Of a stretch of 64,000 nt of DNA, positions 45,736-54,492 are shown in pieces. Within the stretch, counting starts at the first letter, position 1. Each line of letters opens with the position of its first letter. A program made the position numbers and the translations under genes. Location: assembly GCA_000750105.3 (NCBI GenBank), contig JPHH03000003.1:248001-312000 (forward strand). The letters are read 5' to 3'. The notes under the pieces were generated by a model. That model saw nothing but the letters and a program-made list of their open reading frames with translations. It had not been told where the DNA came from and ran no database searches. The DNA is from Tolypocladium sp. Sup5 PDA-1. Lineage: Eukaryota > Ascomycota > Sordariomycetes > Hypocreales > Ophiocordycipitaceae.

Positions 45736-46072
45736 CTAACCTCGCTTTATGAGACCAATGTGAAATGTGATGATGGGAGTCTTGTATTTCCCAGTAGAGG
45801 GTATGCATGGTTGTATGAGTCAAGAAAAAGGAGCCACAGGATACAGGATGAGCCCACATGGCTACCCAAAAGACAAAAAGAAAAAGGCCCTGCGTATGGC
45901 ATCGAGACATGTCCGGACCCAGAACCCCTATTCCCGTGAAGCTCCCTTGTAGTGCCTGTCCCGTCTCTGTTTATATCTCCCAACCGCATCGATTAGATGT
46001 TCATTGCTATCCCCCGCGTCCGCTGAAATGGAAACCCAGTTCAAATACAGAGGGGAAAAAAGGAGAAGCCAA
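45736..46072. other. Convergent 3' region, 337 bp
   Basis: This lies between the stops of the Scn1-like gene and the signal-peptide/TM gene. Nothing coding is recognised. An A-rich tract is present at about 45871-45885. Confidence 0.5.
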
Positions 46073-47660
46073 TTACTCCTTGTGGCCCAGCCGGTCGTCG
46101 CCCTGCTGGCTGTGCTCGGAGCCGCTGACGGGGGTGTAGCGGAAGCCGTCGGCCACCACGGAGGACGAGGAGGATCTATTCGACACGCCGTCGTAGGGGG
46201 GGAGGCCCTCGTCGTCGGCGTCGTACGTCTCGACGACGTTCGCGTAGGAGGGTGCTGGCCGGGGCTGCTGCTGCTGCTGCTGCTGCTGCCGCGCCCTGCC
46301 CTCCTCGGCGGCCACAATGTCGCCCACGAAGCTCGCCGCCTCCCGCAGCTGCGCAATCTCCTCTTCCATCGTCGTCTGGCTCGCCGCCTCGGAGTCGCGC
46401 CTCCGCCGCAGCGCACGCTTCTCCCCTTCGCTCGCGTCCTCGCGGCGGGTGGTCCAGCGCGAGAGCAGCGTGTGGACGAAGCCCCTGGCGGCGGCCTTCC
46501 GAGCGGCGCGGCGGGCGCAGCGCTCGGAGCGGCGGCGATGGCGGCGGCCTTGGTCTTGGTCCGTGCCGGGGAGGGCGAGGGCCTCGCGCTCGGTCTTGGT
46601 GGAGAGGCGGACGGTGCGGCGGTGTAGGTAGTGGATGCCCCAGAGGGAAAAGGAGCCGAGGGCGATGGCGGCGAGGGCAATGGTCATGAGCAGCTGCATG
46701 TCAAGTGTTAGCCTCTCGAGAGCAACCATGGAGCTGATGGCAGCAAAGAAACATACCGGTGGCTGCCGCGGATAGAAGCGGTAGCTGTAGTCGTCCGCCT
46801 CCTCCCACGCATCCATCTCCTCGGGCGTCAGGGGATACTCGTTCATCCACTCCCACTCGCCGTCAGAGCCCGGAACAACGTCGTAGATGTCCGGGCGGCC
46901 CTCGTTGTCTTCTCCCTCAAACCCACCCTCAGCCTCCCCGTCCCAGCCGTACCGCCAGTCCGCGTCCTCGCCCTCCTCGGGCGTCGGCAGCGTGTCGTCG
47001 TGCGCGTGCGCGATGAAGTCGTTGAGCTCCGCGACCTCGCCGCCGAGCCTGCTGGCCGCCTGCCTGACGCGCTGCGAGAGGTACGCCCACATGCAGCGGA
47101 GGCTGGCGCCGCACTCGCTCAGGGGGGTGGGCGGCGTGCTGTCGAGGAGGTCGGCGACGGAGAGCTCCTTGGCGATGATGAGGTCGTCGAGCTCGTGGGC
47201 CTGGATGCGCAGGAGGTCGAGCTCGTGGAACTGCGCCTGGAGCTCGTCGTCGACGTCGTACACCTGCGGAGAAGGAGTGAAGTCATGGCCGTCTTCACTC
47301 TCCTCGCCCGCCCCCTCCACCGGGACAAACGTATGCAGCCCGTTCTCCGCCTCCACGTCCTCGACGTCGAGGCGGGAGGTCTTGGCACGGGGTCAACTAC
47401 AGCTCGTACAACTCTTGAAGGGGGGGACGTCGGCGAGGACTTACAAGAACCTCTGTGCCTTGGTCCTTCTTGGGGACGCTCAGCGTCACAAACGCAGCGG
47501 GGATCGCCTCGTCTGGTGGCAGCGTTAGTGCTGGGACAGCATCACAGAAACAGAAAGAGGCAAACGGCGTACCATCCGCATCGTAGACGGCCGGCCTCGC
47601 CAACACCGCCGGCACCAGCAGCAGCGCCGCCGCCGCTCCGTACAGGCCTCCGCGACGCAT
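46073..47660 (-). CDS. Unknown secretory-pathway protein with signal peptide and one TM segment
   Basis: Four exons are proposed: 47660-47573, 47512-47445, 47380-46757 and 46693-46073, giving 466 aa. Introns are 60, 64 and 63 nt. The first has a length divisible by three and an open frame, so its removal rests on the GTACGC donor, CTAAC branch and ACCAG acceptor. The N-terminus (MRRGGLYGAAAALLLVPAVLA-R) is a signal peptide. The luminal part (about 22-260) is acidic with a paired motif HELDLLRIQAHELDDLII. Residues about 261-283 (LLMTIALAAIALGSFSLWGI) form a TM helix followed by a basic patch. The cytosolic tail is Arg/Ala-rich, then has a Gln run and PSYANVV. Topology therefore looks type I. 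I do not recognise a family. Confidence 0.72.
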
Positions 47661-48775
47661 CGTCGGGACGTGGGCAGCCCGGGGTAGGTATGCCGTCTCT
47701 CTCGGCTCGACAGCTCAGGCCGTCGTCTGCTACCTAGGCAATGAAACCCAATGGTGAATTGAATTGAAAGTATCCGTACTTCGTAACAACCCGGCAAAAC
47801 GTCAGTGACATGCGTGGCTTCACCCCCCTCGGTGGAGTCGTGAGGGAAGGGGAAGAGTAGGTAAGAGAGACGGACGGGGAGAGAAAAGAGGGCTGCCTGG
47901 CGGGTGTACGGCTCGGGATGGGATTGGCATGTTATGGGGGACGTCTCCGGCTGGCCGCGTGTAAGCCGCCTGGCTGGGCCATCGAGTACTCCGTACCCTC
48001 GTCGCCTTCTAGAAGAACGAAACAAGGCGGGTCCAGCCGTCACAGACAGAAGGACTCATCAACCTTGCTCGCTGCCTTTTTCTCCACCACCGCGAGCCCG
48101 TTCCCGGGGGCTTCGCCTCGAAAAAAGGAGACACCGGCGAGCGAACTGGGTGGACCGCGGCATGCAGCAACTCCCTCCGTGAGAAGACAGACACATGGCG
48201 ATGACCAGATGAGCCTCTTTGAAGTTTGGGGGAGGGGGGAAGCCGGCTGGCGACAGGGCGGAGCGGCGGCTGGCCAATGGGCGTCGATGAGCTGACGAGT
48301 CCTGCGTCCAAGCCTCGTTGGGCGTGTCTCCCTCGACACGACGAGCCCGGCCAGAGTCCGAGCACGGGCGAGCACGGGCGAGCAACGGGTTCGGGCATTT
48401 CGGCTGGTACGCATTCGCTTGGTTGGTTGGTGGGCATACGAAGTGCGTCATCTCCTTGCATTCGCCGAGATGCCATCCATCATCCATCATCTCCCTCTCA
48501 TTCTCGTGTTTTTTGGTTACGCCGGCCGCCGGCCCCACACCCGGCTCGGGGCCTCGGATGCCTCCCGAACCAGCACCATCCCAGGCTTGTGCTGCCAACT
48601 GTGCGTGGTGTTTCTGAACTGCCTCAGATATCCATGTTGCAATGCCAGTTGCGCGGAGAATATGGTGGCGCCACGTACGGAGTAGTAATATCTAAATTGT
48701 GCTGGGAACCCCCGCACGCATTCTGCATGACACGCACGTTTCGCCTCGTGATTCTGCACGTCGCTTCTTCTTCCC
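47661..48775. other. Intergenic region, 1.1 kb
   Basis: This is upstream of the signal-peptide/TM gene. It holds TAC-N3-GTA 9-mers at 47777-47785, 47987-47995 and 48676-48684. ORFs are short overlapping shadows. Confidence 0.5.
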
Positions 48776-48985
48776 ATGGCTCCGACCACGGACATGGCAA
48801 CGAGGGCAGTGGTGGTTTCCCTCGAGGCCCCCTGCTGCGGCAAGACTTCTGCAGAGGTGGCGTTTATCCTCGGCATCTCCATCCGCCAGGTCAACCGCAT
48901 CTACGCCAGGGCCAGGATGCCCCTCGATCCGGCGGTCCGAGGAAGCAGGCAAGGCAGGATAAAGAGACGACGAAAGACCGTGTAG
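48776..48985 (+). pseudogene. Helix-turn-helix fragment resembling a Tc1/mariner-type transposase N-terminus
   Basis: A 69-codon frame contains GKTSAEVAFILGISIRQVNRIYARA, which reads as a two-helix HTH with the sequence style of fungal Tc1/mariner-like transposase N-termini. The frame stops at TAG 48983-48985, right after an Arg/Lys-rich stretch. In another frame immediately downstream (about 48991-49050) KPKRKLGLTK and SEETSI weakly recall later segments of the same type of protein, suggesting deletions. I see no catalytic domain and no clear terminal inverted repeats, so this is at most a decayed relic or a solo HTH gene. The assignment is from pattern memory. Confidence 0.4.
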
Positions 48986-49274
48986 CCGCAAAGCCAAAGA
49001 GGAAGCTTGGACTGACCAAGACGACGACGCTCTTGAGCGAGGAAACGAGTATAAGAGGGCAATATGAATTGACTGGATACCCACTATTGCCTATAGCGAC
49101 CGTGTTAGTCCAGGACAAACCCTTTGAAAGCTCCCCCGTACAGTCTTGTAGAAATACACTTGGTCCTGGCTTGTTTCCCCCCTGGCCTGACGCGTCACCA
49201 CCAACCTCCCAGAAAAGCAAACACAATAATACATATACACATGTACTCCTTAGGTACGAACAACTCGCACCCCA

Positions 49275-51518
49275 TCAGTCCAGAAACTCACTCAGGATCT
49301 GCACCCGCGTTCGAGCCACGTCCGAGTCCTCGCCAATCAACTGCATAATCTGGATCATCCGCGCTGTCGTCCAGTTAGCATCACTCACAGACAATGTGTC
49401 GGCACCCGCGCTGCTTACTGATATCGGCCCTCGCCCGCGCAAACAACGGATCTCGCGTGAGCAGATCCTTCCCCCCAGGCTCCTTGGCCGCCTCGCGAAG
49501 CACGTTGCCGATGCACAGCGCCTCGAGAAACGCCCGGTGGTTGAAGACCCACCACACGCGCGCCTCCGCCTCCAGCAGGCCGTAGAGCAAGAAGAAGGAG
49601 CTGATGGCGTCGTGCGCCGCCTCCAGTGTCCCCCGGACGTTGACGGGCACGTCGACGCTCTCCGAAGCGTGCACCAGCATGAGGTTGTGGAAGTAGTTGC
49701 TCGTCAGGAACAGCGTTTGCCGGATGATTCGCTTGTTGGTGACCGCCAGCCGCGTGAGGCTGTACGCGTCCCAAGACCGAAAGACGTCGGGAAACGAGCG
49801 GTACACGGCCCGGAAGTCGGAAACCAGCTTCGACTTGTGCCGCGCCGTGGCGCAGATGGGCATGTCCAGCGACCGCGGTGAGCATATCGTCTCCTGCACG
49901 AGGTTGGCCAGCATCCACGAGCCGCGGATGTACGCCGTGTCCGTCGGGTCGCTACTGGCAATGGAGGAGCTGTCGTCCAGCAGGTCCTCGACCGTAACGT
50001 CCGTATGTGTCGCCGAGGGCGGGAGAGACAGCAGGACGGTGAGGAAGGTGTCTTGCAACAGCACTGCCTGCCATACCTTTCGCCTCTGTTGCTTCTCGAA
50101 AGGGTTGGCGTTGGGTGTCACTGATCAAGACACAGTCAGTCCTGGGCTACGACGACGGTCAGCGAGGAGAGGAGCGGAGCCAAGCATACCAATATTGGGG
50201 TCGCGATGCAGGCCCATGGCATATGCCTGTCGGATCAGGATGCCGGCAAACGCCCAGCCATCCGACGCGTGGTTGTCGTTGATGAGGAAGTAGGTCATGA
50301 GCACCATGGCCTGGATTGAGCTGAGGGATGCGGTACTCAGGTACGACGACATGCGGAGGGCCTGGTTGCTGGCCGAGGCGTAGAACTCGGCCGTCTGTTT
50401 ACGCTCCTTGGGGGACGTCGACGTGACGAACTGGGTGCCGAGTGCGAGCATGACAAAGATCAAGCCGACGAAGGCGGCGTCCGTTGCGTTCCTTTCCGGG
50501 GCAGCCAGCTGCCAGAAATGCTCGTAATCGGCGTAGAATGTCTGCCGGTGGATCATCGGATACACGGGGTCGACGCATTCAAAGTAGCGGGCGAGCAGGA
50601 TGTCCGCCTGGATCTTCTCGGGCAGCACCGAGATGACCTCCGGGAGGCCCCCCTCGCAGGTCCAGTAGTTGGCAAACGGGTGCTCCGACCCTATGCCAAA
50701 GACATTGCTCGCCGTCGTCACGGAATAGGGAACATGGGACAGCAGTCCGATGGAAAGGGCCACGGCTCCGCGGGACGCGCCATCGTGATCGTTGATGGCA
50801 CCTCTGTCGGCGATGTTGGGAATAGCCGACTGTCCGTCTGTGGCAGCCTTTTTCTTTGGCGGCTTGGTCATGCGCCGGCCGTTGGCCACTGACCTCGACG
50901 TCTCCCTGCGACGGTCAGGACGAAGGTCGGTGAGATGTTGCGGCGTTTACTTACTCGAGGAGATTTGCTACATGTGCATATCTGCACTCGGTCTGCCGCT
51001 TGATGCCTGCGCGGACTCGTCAGTTCTGGGGTATGTTCACCGGGGGATGGGGAGACTTACACGCGAGGCAATGGGGTCTCCCTCGGTCGCACTAGATTTG
51101 TTCACCCGTCAGTCAAGTTCTGTGTTACAAGAGAGTACAGTGCACTGCATGATGCAATAGTACCAGACAATGGCCAACTTGGCTTTTGCGGCGGGAGGGT
51201 GAGGCAGTTGGCGCAGACAGGCATCATGCCGCGGAACAGGCGGGACGGGATGAGGCGGCAAGGCGGGTATCCGCGCCTGCAGATGTCGACATGACGTGCA
51301 GCATCTCACAAGGTACAAGAAGAAAAAAAGTGAAAAGGGGATTGCAACGTTGTGTGCCTTGGGCATGAGTCTCGCGACGGGAGAGACGGAGAGGGATCCA
51401 TGTTCAGGCCCATGTTGAGGTTCATGGGAGGGGTGGCGACAAACCTTGGTCTTCCTCTCGACGCACTCGTGGCACGACAGGGTCGGCTTGTTGCGCTTCT
51501 GCCGCTTCCGGGGCGGCT

Positions 51519-51550
<32 letters not shown>

Positions 51551-52062
51551 AGCAGGCCATCCTGGCTCGGGTCTGTGCCGTACTCGTACTTGATGCCATC
51601 ATGGCCGTGGCCGTGGCCGTGGCCGTTTTGCGGGCGATGCGCGGCCGGCGTGGGCGAGGCAACCGTGGGCGAGGCCGAGTTCGGCGTGAGCACCGTCGTC
51701 GCCACGCCAGCCCCGCCGCCGCCTCCGCTGGCGACTCTGTGGTGCTGCTGCTGCTGCTGCTGCCACTGCTGCTGCTGCCACTGCGGCCGCTGCTGGAGAT
51801 GCGGCCCGTCGTCCATGGGTGAGGCTCTGCGCTGCGCTTCCAGATGCGGCAATGGCGATCCAATGCGAAGCGGCTCGTCTGCCATGCGCCGGGAATAATC
51901 GCTGTCCAGGGGCGGCGGTGACGGCTTTGCGCGCTGGGAATAACGAGGGAGGAGTTGGGGCTCTGATGGAAAACGGGGGAGGGAATGGGAATAAGACGTG
52001 CCAGGCAAAAAGCGACGACGGGGGGGGGGAAGAGGGGACGGAGGGGGAGATGCAACGACCAT
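49275..52062 (-). CDS. Zn2Cys6 transcription factor with fungal MHR domain
   Basis: There are six exons: 52062-51445, 51091-51061, 51006-50955, 50905-50190, 50120-49419 and 49363-49275, giving 735 aa. Introns are 353, 54, 49, 69 and 55 nt. Joining the first three exons restores a complete cluster CHECVERKTK-CDRGRPHC-LACIKRQTEC (about residues 197-223; spacing C2C6C6C2C6C). Preceding it are Gln/Trp, Gly/His and Asp/Ala repeats and a basic RKRQKRNK. The MHR domain (about 300-560) shows DILLARYFECVDPVYPMIHR, AQAMVLMTYFL-like helices and AGILIRQAYAMGLHRDP. The last intron (GTAAGC, branch GCTAAC, GACAG) is needed to reach MIQIMQLIGEDSDVARTRVQ; reading through stops early. ATG 51885 (MADEPLR) is an alternative start. 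The regulon is unknown. Confidence 0.87.
51720..51790 (-). repeat. CAG/CTG-type trinucleotide runs in the regulator's first exon
   Basis: Interrupted CAG runs on the minus strand encode Gln-rich QQQWQQQQQQHH stretches upstream of the zinc cluster. Nearby GHGHGHGH and DADADADAD runs (about 51525-51625) have the same character. Length variation would be in frame. Confidence 0.8.
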
Positions 52063-52168
52063 GGCATGCTGGAGGCCTGGGGTCCATCTACCTTAGTCTA
52101 GGCCTCGCCCAGCACCCCCTAGCGCTGTTCCCGCTGCGCGCACGACCGCCAGTTCATACCTAGGTCTC

Positions 52169-52256
52169 GACACCTGCTAGTGCTGGAGCTGTATGCCCTG
52201 TACTTTGTTTGCAGCAAGTAGGTACAGGGCATACAGCTCCAGCACTAGCAGGTGTC
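52169..52256. repeat. Perfect 35-bp inverted repeat with 18-nt loop
   Basis: The left arm (52169-52203) and right arm (52222-52256) are exact reverse complements; the arm begins gacacctgctagtgctggag. The 18-nt loop is 52204-52221. Transcription would give a stable hairpin. Pairing stops at 52168/52257 (c versus a). Confidence 0.95.
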
Positions 52257-52346
52257 ACGCTGCTGCTGCTGCTGCTGCTACCTTGCTACTCAGCAATGTA
52301 CTTCGAAATCAGCAGCAGCTACCTTGCTACTCAGCAATGTACTTCG
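52257..52346 (+). repeat. GCT microsatellite and a 29-bp direct repeat (41-bp period)
   Basis: A CTG/GCT run directly follows the hairpin (about 52259-52279). The 29-bp sequence beginning gctaccttgctactcagcaa occurs at 52277-52305 and again at 52318-52346, separated by 12 nt that include another CAG run. The second copy ends inside a TAC-N3-GTA element (52340-52348). Confidence 0.9.
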
Positions 52347-52432
52347 TAATAACAACCGGTTGGCCGACTCTAACAGAGGGGATTCGCATGGAAACGGCTT
52401 GGGCCTTGCCACCACCAACGGCAACCTCCAAA

Positions 52433-52465
52433 GGCTGGATTCAGGCTGGATTCAGGCTGGATTCA
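52433..52465 (+). repeat. 11-bp tandem repeat, three copies
   Basis: ggctggattca is repeated three times head to tail with no mismatch, in non-coding DNA. Confidence 0.95.
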
Positions 52466-53589
52466 GAAGAGGCGCGCTAGCCTCCAGCCATGCCCAGTCC
52501 AGACGTCCAGCCTTGTCAGCCCACCTTCCGCTGACCGGCTGCACCTCTGCGCTACCCGTCCAATTGCTAATACTGACGACACCCTCCCTCCATGGCCCAG
52601 GCGCTGCTCGTCGACTTCCAGGACCCGTGCTTCAAATGCCCTAAAGGATTAAGGTTGCCCCACTAGGGCCACTACCTTAGGTAGCGGCCCCCCCTCCAAC
52701 GGCTGCAGAAGGGTCCTGTCCCGCACCTCGGCTCGCTCCGTGCTGCACCTCTCCGCCGTCTGTCATCAATCTCTGGCATCGGCGACTGCAGTTTTCAACA
52801 CCTGCTCGTCCCATTCTTGCTCATCTACCCCCGTAACGAGCACATAAACAACCCATCCTGGCGTGAACTCCTCTGCAGCCGCCGTCTTGGCTTTCTCCGG
52901 TGCCCCGGACGGAACGCGTCAGCCAGGCTTGGCGGCATCTAAATTGCTTCCTCTTCCTGCAAGTGCAATGACCTTGATGGACCGTCGGGTCACTCTGAGA
53001 GGCCTCCAGAAGTGCTGAGTCGCACACGTTCGCCTCTTGTATAAGGTAAGGTGTATGTGCTCTGACACTTTGCAATATATGAGCCCGTCATGTATACTTG
53101 CGTCGCACGACGTCTCCTGACCCAATGTTTATTCTTCTGACTCGCGACTCTCCCAATTATGCCCGACGGATGCAGCAAAGGCATGCAGATCATATACGTG
53201 CAACAGTTTGAACCATGTTTCAATCGATCCATAGCCGCTCTCGCGAACCAAGAACCATTATGTGAGACTCACCGATGGGCGCCATCTTGTCTAGGGTAGG
53301 CGGGCATTGGGCATTCTCATGTCCACACCAACGGCTCCCATGAACACTGTAGCCCTCTTCTCGGAATTGCGATAGGCAATCGAAGGGTCTCCTGGCATAC
53401 TGAGTTCGGGGGCTTCGGCAATTGAGATATCTGAGGGGCATTTTCAAGACGCCCACTACTCGCGGATGTAAGCGACACCGACCTCCATCATGAATCATTG
53501 ACCCTCCGCGGCCCGTAGTGGGGCACGACCTCACATCATCCGACCCCAACCTCGCCCTGAGACTCCCATCACAAACACCACTGACTCTC

Positions 53590-54453
53590 ATGACGACCCC
53601 CAACACTGCCTCCCAGCGCACGAGGCAGATCTTCAAGCATCTGCACCACGCAATGGGCAGCCCAACCCCAGCCGACGCCCCGTGGCGGGCCACGTTCCTC
53701 TCCCACATCCAGCAGATGGACTCTCCCACCTTTGTCCTCAGCACGCTCCATCCCTCCGACTCACCATCCGCATCAACGCCGCAATTCGTGCCCCGGGCCC
53801 GCACCGTCGTGTTTCGCGGCACGTGGGCCTCCCTGCCCGTCAACCCCAAGAACCCGGCGCCGCTCAACCCGGACACCTACCAGACCCATCTACCGACCAT
53901 CACCACGGACGCCCGCATGGACAAGACCCCGGAGCTGCTTGCGGCCGCTTCCGGGGCGGACAGCCCGCAGTCCGGCGGCGGCGGGCATGTCGAGGGCGTC
54001 TTCTGGGCTACGGAGGCCAAGACCCAGTGGCGCCTCCGCGGCAGGGCCTACGTGATCGGCCCGGACATAGACTCCCCCGCCGCCGCGCCGGTGAGGGACG
54101 CCCTGACGCCGTACATGCGGAGCACAGGCGCCGCCGCCGGGGCCTCCTGGAGCTGGGCCCGGGAGCTCACGGCGCACTTTGGCAACCTGAGCCCCCTGAT
54201 GCGAGGCACGTTCCGGAACCCGCCGCCGGGCACGCCCCTGAGCTGGAAGCCGGAGCAGGGCCTGGGCCTGGGGCAAACGGTCGAGGACGTCGAGGACGGG
54301 GTCGCGAGGCGCAACTTCCGCGTCGTGGTGATTGTGCCCGAGGAGGTGGACAGGGTGGACTTGTCGGACCCGGAGAGGGGCCAGAGGTGGAACTACAAGT
54401 TTGATGGGACGGCCAACGTGGGGGAGTGGACGGTGACGGAGCTGTGGCCGTGA
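53590..54453 (+). CDS. Alr4036-type pyridoxamine-phosphate-oxidase-like FMN-binding protein
   Basis: A single exon of 287 aa. The frame is open from 53518, but MTTPNTAS at 53590 is the better start because family members begin shortly before the motif APWRATFLSHI. Other matches: RARTVVFRGTWA, a segment with VEGVFWATEAKTQWRLRGRA (split-barrel core), WSWARELTAHFGNLSPLMRG, and the family C-terminus RWNYKFDG-x-ANVGEWTVTELWP. Family knowledge: these split-barrel flavoproteins are related to pyridoxamine 5'-phosphate oxidase but form a separate clade with unproven substrates in fungi. The stop codon lies within the first unit of a 14-bp tandem repeat. Confidence 0.83.
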   Translation: MTTPNTASQRTRQIFKHLHHAMGSPTPADAPWRATFLSHIQQMDSPTFVLSTLHPSDSPSASTPQFVPRARTVVFRGTWASLPVNPKNPAPLNPDTYQTHLPTITTDARMDKTPELLAAASGADSPQSGGGGHVEGVFWATEAKTQWRLRGRAYVIGPDIDSPAAAPVRDALTPYMRSTGAAAGASWSWARELTAHFGNLSPLMRGTFRNPPPGTPLSWKPEQGLGLGQTVEDVEDGVARRNFRVVVIVPEEVDRVDLSDPERGQRWNYKFDGTANVGEWTVTELWP

Positions 54454-54492
54454 AGCTGTGGCCGTGAAGCTGTGGCCGTGAAGCTGTGGCCG
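54441..54492 (+). repeat. 14-bp tandem repeat across a stop codon
   Basis: gctgtggccgtgaa is repeated three times plus a partial fourth copy. The first unit encodes the last residues (Leu-Trp-Pro) and the TGA stop of the flavoprotein-like gene. Because 14 is not divisible by three, each later unit is read in a shifted frame after the stop. Confidence 0.9.

Larger units (their letters stand above)
52063..53589. other. Repeat-rich intergenic region, 1.5 kb
   Basis: This region lies between two divergent genes. It contains a 35-bp hairpin, a GCT microsatellite, a 29-bp direct repeat and an 11-bp tandem triplication, all within 52169-52465. No ORF looks like a protein. Confidence 0.6.

Noticed and set aside
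49364..49388. 25-nt intron (GTGAGT...GACAG) near the end of the MHR regulator
   Set aside because: It gives the right frame but is too short for splicing. An upstream donor GTAAGC at 49418 gives a normal 55-nt intron with the same acceptor and phase.
48226..49881. 551-codon frame on the plus strand
   Set aside because: It spans intergenic DNA and the antisense of the MHR regulator. No domain is seen apart from out-of-frame fragments of the possible transposase relic.
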